This document shows, piece after piece, positions 33,647 through 39,623 of a DNA stretch of 39,623 nucleotides (positions are counted from its first letter, which is position 1; each line of letters begins with the position of its first letter). Source of the stretch: Pseudomonadota bacterium. Lineage in GTDB: Bacteria; Pseudomonadota; Gammaproteobacteria; Steroidobacterales; Steroidobacteraceae. The notes beneath the pieces were generated by a model. That model saw only the letters and a program-made list of their open reading frames with translations, ran no database searches and was not told where the DNA came from. Location: positions 1 through 39,623 of the forward strand of contig JAKCDC010000024.1 in the NCBI GenBank assembly GCA_021838635.1, given 5' to 3'. A program made the translations under genes and the position numbers.

Positions 33647-34539
33647 CCTTCACGCTCGCTCCGCAGTTTCGCGCGCGCGTACGCCTCGAGGAGCCGATGA
33701 GTCGGCATACCTCCTGGCACGTCGGCGGCCCGGTGCAGATGTTCTTCACCCCGGAGAGTCGCACGGAGCTCGCCGCCTTCCTGCGCGCGCTGCCGCAGGA
33801 AGTGCCGGTGTACTGGGTGGGGCTCGGCAGTAACCTGCTGGTGCGCGACGGCGGATTGCGCGGTGTCGTGGTGTGCACCCACGGGACGCTCGATCGGCTC
33901 GAGCGCACCGATGAGACCACGGTGTACGGCGAGGCCGGCGTGGCGTGCGCGCGCATCGCGCGTCAGTGCGTGCGCTGGGGACTGGGGCCGGCGGAGTTCT
34001 TCGCCGGCATTCCGGGGACGTTCGGCGGCGCGCTCGCCATGAATGCCGGGGCGTTCGGCGGGGAGACGTGGCGCCAGGTGCTCGAGGTCGAGACCATCGA
34101 CCGCCACGGGCATGAGCGCCGGCGCGAAGCCGGCGAATATCACGTGAGCTACCGGCATGTGGAGCCGCCGGAGGAGGACGAGTGGTTCCTGGCCGCGCGC
34201 TTGAGCTTCCAGAAGCGACCTGCCGAGCAAGACGACGAGGTGCGTGAGTTGCTTGAGCGGCGCCGCGCCACGCAGCCGATCGGCGCCTGGAGCTGTGGAT
34301 CGGTATTCGTCAACCCGCCGGGCGATCACGCTGCGCGCCTGATCGAGGCGAGCGGCCTGAAGGGTCGCGCGGTCGGTGGCGCCTCGGTGTCGAGCAAGCA
34401 CGCCAACTTCATTCTCAACGACGGCAATGCCAGCGCGAGTGACATCGAGTCGCTGATTCAGATAGTGCGCGACACGGTCGCGCGCGAGCACGGCGTGACG
34501 CTGCATACCGAAGTGCGCATCGTGGGGGAGGCGCGCTGA
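33643..34539 (+). CDS. murB: UDP-N-acetylenolpyruvoylglucosamine reductase (short, type II-like)
   Basis: This 298-aa FAD enzyme reduces the enolpyruvyl group made by MurA, yielding UDP-MurNAc. FAD-binding segments are [36 protein letters not shown] and [22 protein letters not shown]. The catalytic serine lies in [19 protein letters not shown], followed by [15 protein letters not shown]. At about 300 aa and without the extra loop of E. coli MurB (342 aa) it fits the type II class. It overlaps ddl by one nucleotide (TGATG). Confidence 0.97.
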   Translation: MTFTLAPQFRARVRLEEPMSRHTSWHVGGPVQMFFTPESRTELAAFLRALPQEVPVYWVGLGSNLLVRDGGLRGVVVCTHGTLDRLERTDETTVYGEAGVACARIARQCVRWGLGPAEFFAGIPGTFGGALAMNAGAFGGETWRQVLEVETIDRHGHERRREAGEYHVSYRHVEPPEEDEWFLAARLSFQKRPAEQDDEVRELLERRRATQPIGAWSCGSVFVNPPGDHAARLIEASGLKGRAVGGASVSSKHANFILNDGNASASDIESLIQIVRDTVAREHGVTLHTEVRIVGEAR

Positions 34540-35516
34540 TGCCGTTGGCGCACGATCCGGCTGGACTGCACCGCGTGGACACGAGCGCCGCGTTCGGGCG
34601 CGTTGCAGTGCTCGCCGGCGGGGACTCGAGCGAACGGGAGATCTCCCTGCTCTCCGGTGCGGCCGTGCTCGAGGCGCTGAAGCGCCGCGGCATCGCTGCC
34701 GAGGCGTTCGATCCGCGCGAGCGTGCGCTCGCGGAACTCACCGCGGGACGCGTCGATCGGGTGTGGATTGCGCTGCACGGTCCGGGCGGAGAGGACGGCA
34801 CGCTGCAGGGCGCGCTGGAGTATCTCGGGGTCCCCTACACCGGCAGCGGTGTGCTCGGCTCGGCGATCGCGATGGACAAGCTGCGGACCAAGCGGCTCGC
34901 GCACGCTATCGGCGTGGCGACGCCGATGGCACTTGAGCTGACCGGGCCGGCGGACTTCGAACTGGCGGTCGAGCAGCTCGGCTTGCCGCTCATCGTCAAG
35001 CCGGCAAGTCAGGGTTCGAGCGTCGGGATGAGCAAGGTCGAGCACGCCGAGGAGTTGCCCTTGGCGTATGCGGCGGCGCACGCCGTCGAGGCGAGCGTGT
35101 TTGCCGAGGCCTGGGTCACCGGAGAGGAGTACACCGTTGCGCTGCTGCAGGGCGCGGCGCTGCCTTCGATCCGCATCGAGACCCCACGGGCGTTCTATGA
35201 CTATGAGGCCAAATACGAGCGCGACGACACGTGTTACCGGTGCCCGTCCGGTCTTTCCGAGCCCGCCGAGCGGCACCTCGGAAGCTTGGCACTCGCGGCG
35301 TTCGCGGCCATCGGCGGTGAGGGCTGGGGCCGGGTGGACTTTATGATGGATGCCGCCGGGCGCGCGCAGTTGCTTGAGATCAACACTGTGCCCGGTATGA
35401 CCGGACATTCGCTGGTGCCGATGGCCGCTCAGGCTCACGGACTCGACTTCGATGAGCTGGTCTGGCGGGTGCTCGAGACGAGCTTCGTGCGCCGACCGCG
35501 CGGTGAGGCGGGCTGA
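34539..35516 (+). CDS. ddl: D-alanine--D-alanine ligase
   Basis: This 325-aa ATP-grasp enzyme joins two D-Ala for MurF and is the cycloserine target. It shows the N-terminal AVLAGGDSSEREISLLSG with the substrate-binding Glu, HGPGGEDGTLQGALEYLGVPYTGSG, AMDKLRTKRL, KPASQGSSVGMSKV and the C-terminal metal/ATP motif EINTVPGMTGHSLVPMAA. Length is standard. Its position between murB and ftsQ matches the DdlB-type gene of other gammaproteobacteria. ftsQ follows after 2 nt. Confidence 0.98.
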   Translation: MPLAHDPAGLHRVDTSAAFGRVAVLAGGDSSEREISLLSGAAVLEALKRRGIAAEAFDPRERALAELTAGRVDRVWIALHGPGGEDGTLQGALEYLGVPYTGSGVLGSAIAMDKLRTKRLAHAIGVATPMALELTGPADFELAVEQLGLPLIVKPASQGSSVGMSKVEHAEELPLAYAAAHAVEASVFAEAWVTGEEYTVALLQGAALPSIRIETPRAFYDYEAKYERDDTCYRCPSGLSEPAERHLGSLALAAFAAIGGEGWGRVDFMMDAAGRAQLLEINTVPGMTGHSLVPMAAQAHGLDFDELVWRVLETSFVRRPRGEAG

Positions 35517-35518
35517 GC

Positions 35519-36304
35519 ATGATCAAACGCAAACGCCGCGACTCACGACGAACGACCGAGAAGGGCGCGCGCCCGCGGCGGCTGATCCGCCGTGTGCTCG
35601 GCGGCGTTGGCCTGTGCGCGGTGTTGGCAATCGTGCTGTGGGGGCTGAACCGCCCGATCCGCGCCGTGACCGTGAGCGGCGAATTTCATCATGTCGCGCC
35701 GCTCGCGGTCGAGCGAGCCGTGGCGTCCGCCAGCGCCGGCTCCGGCATTCTCACCGTGAATCTCGCTGCGGTGCGCGCCGCGGTCGATGCGCTGCCCTGG
35801 GTGGCGCATGCGAGCGTGCGCCGCCTCTGGCCGCACACGCTCGCGGTGCGGGTGCACGAACAGACGGCGTTTGCGCGTTGGGACGGCGACGGGCTGGTCA
35901 ATCGGGCCGGGGATCTGTTCCTCGTACACACCGCTGCAGCGCCGCCCGGACTGCCGAGCCTCTCCGGTCCCGACGGGACGGCCGCCGAGGTGACGCGCCG
36001 CTACCTGCGCATGAGCGGGGAGCTCGCCCCGGAGGGCTTCGCGATCACCTCACTTGCGTTGAGTGCGCGTGGCACCTGGGAGTTCACGCTCGACAACGGC
36101 ATCGCCGTGCGGCTCGGCCGTTCGCAGTTCGACTCGCGATTCGAAAAATTCGTCAATGTGGCGCTCGTGATCGTCAAACGGCGCGCCGGGGACATTTCCT
36201 ACATCGATATGCGTTACATGAACGGCTTTGCGATTGGTTGGCGCACGAACGCGCCGCAGGATAACTCATCGGCGCGGCGCGCCGGAGGAGGCCGCGATGC
36301 GTAA
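35519..36304 (+). CDS. ftsQ: Cell division protein FtsQ
   Basis: This 261-aa bitopic divisome protein has a basic cytosolic N-terminus (MIKRKRRDSRRTTEKG), a membrane helix at about residues 26-44 (RVLGGVGLCAVLAIVLWGL), a POTRA domain starting PIRAVTVSGEFHHVAPLAVERAV and running through LPWVAHASVRRLWPHTLAVRVHEQTAFARW, then the beta domain to YIDMRYMNGFAIGW. It recruits FtsL-FtsB. The reading frame ends with TAA inside ftsA, an 8-nt overlap. Confidence 0.96.
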   Translation: MIKRKRRDSRRTTEKGARPRRLIRRVLGGVGLCAVLAIVLWGLNRPIRAVTVSGEFHHVAPLAVERAVASASAGSGILTVNLAAVRAAVDALPWVAHASVRRLWPHTLAVRVHEQTAFARWDGDGLVNRAGDLFLVHTAAAPPGLPSLSGPDGTAAEVTRRYLRMSGELAPEGFAITSLALSARGTWEFTLDNGIAVRLGRSQFDSRFEKFVNVALVIVKRRAGDISYIDMRYMNGFAIGWRTNAPQDNSSARRAGGGRDA

Positions 36305-37532
36305 GCGATCTGACCGGGACCTCATCGTCGGGCTCGATATCGGCACCTCGAAGGTGCTCGCCCTCGTCGGGGAGGTGGGAGCCGACGGGGCCATCGAGGT
36401 GCTCGGAATCGGCACCCAGCCGTCACGTGGCCTGAAGAAGGGCGTGGTGGTCAACATCGAGTCGACCGTGCAGTCGATTCAGCGCGCGGTCGAGGAGGCC
36501 GAGCTCATGGCCGGCTGCGAGATCCACTCGGTGTTTGCCGGCATCGCCGGCAGCCATGTGCGCAGCCTGAATTCGCACGGTGTAGTCGCGATCCGTGACC
36601 GCGAGGTCACCCCCGGGGACGTCGAGCACGTGATCGACGCGGCCCGGGCACTCGCCATTCCCGCCGACCAGAAAATCCTGCACGTGCTGCCGCAGGAGTT
36701 CGTCGTCGATGGTCAGGAAGGTATCCACGACCCGATTGGTATGTCGGGCGTGCGGCTTGAAGCCAAGGTGCACATCGTCACCGGCGCCGACAGCGCCGCG
36801 CAGAACATCGAGAAGTGCATCAAGCGTTGTGGACTCGAAGTCGAAGACGTCGTGCTCGAACAGCTCGCCTCGAGCTTCGCGGTACTCACCGACGATGAGA
36901 AGGAACTCGGTGTGTGCATGGTCGATATCGGTGGCGGCACCACCGACATCGCGGTGTTCGCCCAGGGCGCGATCCGGCACACCGCAGTGATCCCGATCGC
37001 CGGCGATCAGGTCACCAACGACATCGCCGTGTCGATGCGTACCCCGACGCAGCACGCCGAGGATATCAAGATCCGCTACGCCTGCGCGCTCTCGCAGTTG
37101 GCCAATCCCGACGAGAGCATCGAGGTGCCGAGCGTCGGGGACCGCCCGGCGCGCCGCCTGGCCCGCCAGACGCTCGCCGAGATCGTCGAGCCGCGCTACG
37201 AGGAGCTGTTCGGCCTGGTGCGCGATGAGCTGCGCCGGAGCGGCTTCGAGGAAATCATCGTCGCCGGCGTGGTGCTCACCGGCGGCAGTGCCCGCATGGA
37301 AGGGGCGATCGAGCTCGCCGAGGAGGTGTTCCATGTGCCGGTGCGCCTCGGACTGCCGCAGCAGGTGCAGGGCCTCACCGATGTGGTGCGCAATCCGGTG
37401 TTCTCCACCGGTGTCGGCCTGCTGCTCTATGCCCGCGACAATATTTTGCCCGTGCGGCGCGGCCGTTCAATCGGCAGCAACGCCAAGACCACGATCGATC
37501 GCATGCGAGCGTGGTTCCACGGAAATTTCTGA
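36297..37532 (+). CDS. ftsA: Cell division protein FtsA (actin-like)
   Basis: This 411-aa actin-fold ATPase tethers FtsZ filaments to the membrane and recruits later divisome proteins. ATG 36297 has GGAGGAGG upstream. Nucleotide-binding segments are DLIVGLDIGTSKVLALVGE, CMVDIGGGTTDIAVF and GVVLTGGSARMEGAIELAEEVF. The extreme C-terminus TTIDRMRAWFHGNF is the expected amphipathic membrane-targeting helix. It overlaps ftsQ by 8 nt. The 45-nt gap to ftsZ is one of the few true gaps in the cluster. Confidence 0.98.
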   Translation: MRKRSDRDLIVGLDIGTSKVLALVGEVGADGAIEVLGIGTQPSRGLKKGVVVNIESTVQSIQRAVEEAELMAGCEIHSVFAGIAGSHVRSLNSHGVVAIRDREVTPGDVEHVIDAARALAIPADQKILHVLPQEFVVDGQEGIHDPIGMSGVRLEAKVHIVTGADSAAQNIEKCIKRCGLEVEDVVLEQLASSFAVLTDDEKELGVCMVDIGGGTTDIAVFAQGAIRHTAVIPIAGDQVTNDIAVSMRTPTQHAEDIKIRYACALSQLANPDESIEVPSVGDRPARRLARQTLAEIVEPRYEELFGLVRDELRRSGFEEIIVAGVVLTGGSARMEGAIELAEEVFHVPVRLGLPQQVQGLTDVVRNPVFSTGVGLLLYARDNILPVRRGRSIGSNAKTTIDRMRAWFHGNF

Positions 37533-37577
37533 CCGTGACAGATTTCATTTCACTCAGCCATCATCGAGGAGCGCGCA

Positions 37578-38777
37578 ATGTTTGAATTAATGGATGCCTA
37601 CACCCAAAGCGCCGTGATCAAGGTCATCGGCGTCGGCGGCGGGGGCGGCAACGCCGTCGCCCACATGATCAACAGCGGGATCGAGGGCGTGGAGTTCATG
37701 TGCGTCAACACTGACTCACAGGCACTGAAGCACGCCAAGGTGAAGACCGCGCTGCAGATCGGCAGCAACATCACCAAGGGCCTCGGCGCCGGGGCCGATC
37801 CGGAAGTCGGCCGGCAGGCGGCCATGGAGGACCGTGACCGCATCGTCGAGCTCATCAAGGGCTGCGACATGCTGTTCATCACCGCGGGCATGGGCGGGGG
37901 CACCGGGACCGGCGGTGCGCCCGTGGTGGCCCAGGTCGCCAAGGAGCTCGGCATCCTCACCGTCGCGGTCGTCACCCGTCCGTTCGAGATGGAAGGCGGC
38001 AAGCGCTCCCACGTCGCCGACCACGGCATCTCCGAGCTCGGCAAGTACTGCGACTCGCTGATCACCATTCCGAACCAGAAGCTGCTGACCGTGCTCGGCT
38101 CACAGACGACGCTCCTCGATGCGTTCAAGGCCGCCAACCAGGTGCTGCAGGGCGCGGTGCAGGGCATCGCCGAACTGATCACCCGTCCGGGCCTGATCAA
38201 CGTCGACTTCGCCGACGTGCGCACGGTGATGTCCGAGACCGGCATGGCGATGATGGGCACCGGCACGGCGAGCGGTGAGGGTCGGGCGCGCTCGGCGGCC
38301 GAGGCGGCCGTGTCCTCGCCTCTGCTCGAGGACATCAACCTCTCCGGTGCGCACGGCATCCTGGTCAACGTCACCGCCGGCATGGACCTGTCGATCGGTG
38401 AGTTCCAGGAGGTCGGTCAGATCGTCAAGGAGTTTGCCTCCGAGGATGCGACCGTGGTGGTCGGCACCGTGATCGATCCGGAGCTCTCGAACCTGGTGCG
38501 TGTGACCGTGGTTGCCACCGGACTCGGTCGTCCGGCGGCCGCGACCGGCGCCCGCCCGGTGATCGGTGCAGTGCGTGAAGCGGCTGTCCCGCGCGAGACG
38601 CGCGCCGAGCCGCCGATGCGCGTGGTGCGCCGCGGCGCGCCGTCGAGCAGCGATTACGCCAAGCTCGATCGGCCGACCGTGCAGCGCCAGCGTGCCGTGG
38701 GTGACGGACTGCGCCAGGACGTCCCCTCGGATGATCTGCTCGACATCCCGGCGTTCCTGCGCCGTCAGGCCGACTGA
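37578..38777 (+). CDS. ftsZ: Cell division protein FtsZ (tubulin-like GTPase)
   Basis: This 399-aa protein polymerises into the Z-ring. GTP-binding parts are the glycine loop at residues 20-24 (VGGGGGNAV), NTDSQAL and the tubulin signature GMGGGTGTGGAP (104-115). The catalytic T7 loop is NVDFADVRTVM. A variable linker (~320-385) leads to the conserved C-terminal peptide LLDIPAFLRRQAD, which binds FtsA and ZipA. GAGGAG lies just upstream of the ATG. It is the last gene of the cluster; lpxC, which commonly follows, is not found. Confidence 0.99.
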   Translation: MFELMDAYTQSAVIKVIGVGGGGGNAVAHMINSGIEGVEFMCVNTDSQALKHAKVKTALQIGSNITKGLGAGADPEVGRQAAMEDRDRIVELIKGCDMLFITAGMGGGTGTGGAPVVAQVAKELGILTVAVVTRPFEMEGGKRSHVADHGISELGKYCDSLITIPNQKLLTVLGSQTTLLDAFKAANQVLQGAVQGIAELITRPGLINVDFADVRTVMSETGMAMMGTGTASGEGRARSAAEAAVSSPLLEDINLSGAHGILVNVTAGMDLSIGEFQEVGQIVKEFASEDATVVVGTVIDPELSNLVRVTVVATGLGRPAAATGARPVIGAVREAAVPRETRAEPPMRVVRRGAPSSSDYAKLDRPTVQRQRAVGDGLRQDVPSDDLLDIPAFLRRQAD

Positions 38778-38786
38778 GCCGGTGCG

Positions 38787-38827
38787 GCTCCATCCCCTGG
38801 TGCTTGATGGCCGCCAGGGGATGGAGC
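38787..38827 (+). terminator. 16-bp GC-rich hairpin after ftsZ (putative operon terminator)
   Basis: Arms 38787-38802 and 38812-38827 pair over 16 bp: the outer 14 are perfect, then one T-G wobble and a G-C, around a 9-nt loop. It starts 9 nt after the ftsZ stop. As with the palindromes at 3308 and 11585, no T-tract follows. It also abuts the left edge of the TnpB remnant. Confidence 0.7.
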
Positions 38828-38846
38828 GGCGGACGCCGCGTGCGGG

Positions 38847-39254
38847 GAGCTGCGCCGGCAGATCCGCGACAAGGCGCAGTGGGCCGGGTGGCAGGTGATC
38901 GAGATCGATCGATTTTATCCGAGCAGCCAACGCTGCTTCGAGTGCGGGACGGTGAACGGCACACGGGGTTGCGCCAAACGCTGGGGGTGTTCTGTCTGTG
39001 GGGCATCCCATGACCGCGATGAGAACGCGGCAAAGAATATCCGGGCCGAGGGGATGCGCCAGCGCGCAGCGACCTGCTCGGTCCCTACCGGCCAGGGGCC
39101 GGGAAGTCACGCACGGGGAGTGGCCTGCGCGGCGGAGCGCGCTCGGCGGGTGACCGCCGGAGGCGCTCAGCGCCGCCCCCTGCAGAACCGTGAACTCGCT
39201 CAACGGCCCGTCAGGGCCAAGACCGCTCGAGTGCTGTCAGGAACAGCGCGATGA
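38847..39254 (+). pseudogene. tnpB: C-terminal remnant of an IS200/IS605-family TnpB protein
   Basis: The frame reads ELRRQIRDKAQWAGWQVIEIDRFYPSSQRCFECG... then KRWGCSVCGASHDRDENAAKNI. This is the end of the TnpB RuvC region with its zinc ribbon (two CxxC pairs) and the final catalytic Asp motif (HDRDxNAAxNI). The first ~250-300 residues, including the earlier RuvC acidic residues, are missing, and no start codon fits (a GTG at 38895 is internal to the homology). The frame stays open to TGA 39252-39254. No tnpA is present, so the element cannot move or cut by itself. It sits directly behind the ftsZ hairpin. Confidence 0.85.
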
Positions 39255-39260
39255 GCGGTC
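39205..39260 (+). other. Nested inverted repeats at the tnpB 3' end (possible element end or omega-RNA scaffold relic)
   Basis: GGCCC-GTCA-GGGCC (39205-39218) is a perfect hairpin. It is followed by GACCGCTC (39221-39228) pairing with GAGCGGTC (39253-39260), which encloses a second pair GCTGT (39233-39237) / ACAGC (39243-39247). Two consecutive structures overlapping the tnpB stop codon resemble the folded right end of IS200/IS605 elements, from which TnpB guide RNAs are processed. Function here is inferred. Confidence 0.45.
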
Positions 39261-39279
39261 GGGGCGGGACTAAATCCAG

Positions 39280-39495
39280 GTGCGGCGGGTACGGCCCGAG
39301 GAGAGCGGGCGTTTCCAAGAGCTGATGCAGGCGCACCATGACCTCGGGGCGCTGGGAAAGATGGGCGAGACGCTGTGGTCCGTGGCGATTGGGGCGGCGG
39401 AGGGTCCCGGCGACGCGGCCGGGCCTGGTGTGCGTGGAGCCATGGTCAAGGGGGCCATTGAAAAATCAAGAAATTTACCTGAAGTGCACCGGTAG
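39280..39495 (+). pseudogene. N-terminal fragment of a DUF4338 (DruA-like) protein
   Basis: A frame beginning at GTG 39280, directly after an in-frame stop at 39271, reads VRRVRPEESGRFQELMQAHHDLGALGKMGETLWSVAIG. This resembles the start of DUF4338 proteins (pattern VRPEE..R...LM..HHYLG......GE.L.YVA). Homology fades after about 40 residues and the frame ends at 39495, while family members are several hundred residues long. DUF4338 proteins are found in transposon-like elements and as DruA of Druantia defence systems. This piece is too short to work. Similarity is from memory of the family, not from a search. Confidence 0.55.
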
Positions 39496-39562
39496 GCCCT
39501 CGCATTGCGTCACTCAAAATGTTACCGGCTGGGATCGTTGCCTCACCTGAAATGCTACCAGC
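39477..39562. repeat. Three imperfect direct repeats spaced about 34 bp (possible insertion-sequence end)
   Basis: Related units start at 39477 (ACCTGAAGTGCACCGG), 39512 (ACTCAAAATGTTACCGG) and 39545 (ACCTGAAATGCTACCAG), spaced 35 and 33 bp. The last two align at 17 of 23 positions over 39507-39529 and 39540-39562. Multiple short repeats at an end are a trait of IS21-like and some other insertion sequences. An ATG-containing stretch (from 39607) may begin the element's gene but leaves the window. Confidence 0.45.
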
Positions 39563-39623
39563 GGCCGGAGCTGCATCATGTCGCCCCGTCACCTGCGGAG
39601 GTGTCCATGGGCATGAATGTAAT

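Noticed and set aside
3308-38827. The three long palindromes as copies of one dispersed repeat (REP/BIME)
   Set aside because: The arm sequences at 3308, 11585 and 38787 are unrelated; only position and shape agree.

Overview
The window is one contiguous stretch of a high-GC, Gram-negative chromosome. It fits a gammaproteobacterium outside the Enterobacterales: it has kdsD (LPS sugar pathway), ibaG-murA, the sspA-sspB pair, an lpoA-type lipoprotein gene, proteobacterial cytochrome b/c1 genes, a type A RNase P RNA, and a full mraZ-to-ftsZ division and cell-wall cluster whose MurE carries the meso-diaminopimelate motif. I cannot place it more precisely from sequence alone.

Left third (1-13.6 kb). 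A partial kdsD (minus strand) diverges from ibaG-murA, followed by a short-form 6-phosphogluconate dehydrogenase. Next is a minus-strand three-gene unit: a soluble SPFH protein, an unrecognised 187-aa helical protein and a membrane-anchored SPFH protein. It diverges from a plus-strand unit of a YtrA-type GntR regulator, an ABC ATPase and an ABC permease. An 890-aa M16 metalloprotease then converges on a minus-strand pair, a DegS-like protease gene and pgl (6-phosphogluconolactonase).

Middle (13.6-20.7 kb). Cytochrome b and c1 genes lack the Rieske gene normally just upstream. In its place are a promoter, a foldable ~108-nt leader and a 19-codon ORF whose stop overlaps the cytochrome b start. 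sspA-sspB, a Phd-type antitoxin with a decayed VapC toxin, rnpB (P19-bearing RNase P RNA), rsmI (minus) and lpoA follow.

Right half (20.9-38.8 kb). mraZ-rsmH-ftsL-ftsI-murE-murF-mraY-murD-ftsW-murG-murC-murB-ddl-ftsQ-ftsA-ftsZ all run on the plus strand. Nearly all junctions overlap by 1-8 nt, so the run looks like one translationally coupled operon. A consensus-like promoter and a 10-bp-periodic MraZ operator precede it. Together these genes make lipid II from UDP-GlcNAc (murA lies 20 kb upstream) and build the divisome that uses it.

Right edge (38.8-39.6 kb). After ftsZ, lpxC is not found. Instead there are mobile-element remains: the C-terminal end of a TnpB protein with folded 3' DNA, a DUF4338/DruA-like N-terminal fragment, and three spaced imperfect repeats that may mark an insertion-sequence end running out of the window.

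A recurring feature is very long, perfect or near-perfect GC-rich palindromes without a T-tract just after the stop codons of gnd, the M16 protease gene and ftsZ. No tRNA, rRNA or CRISPR array was seen.
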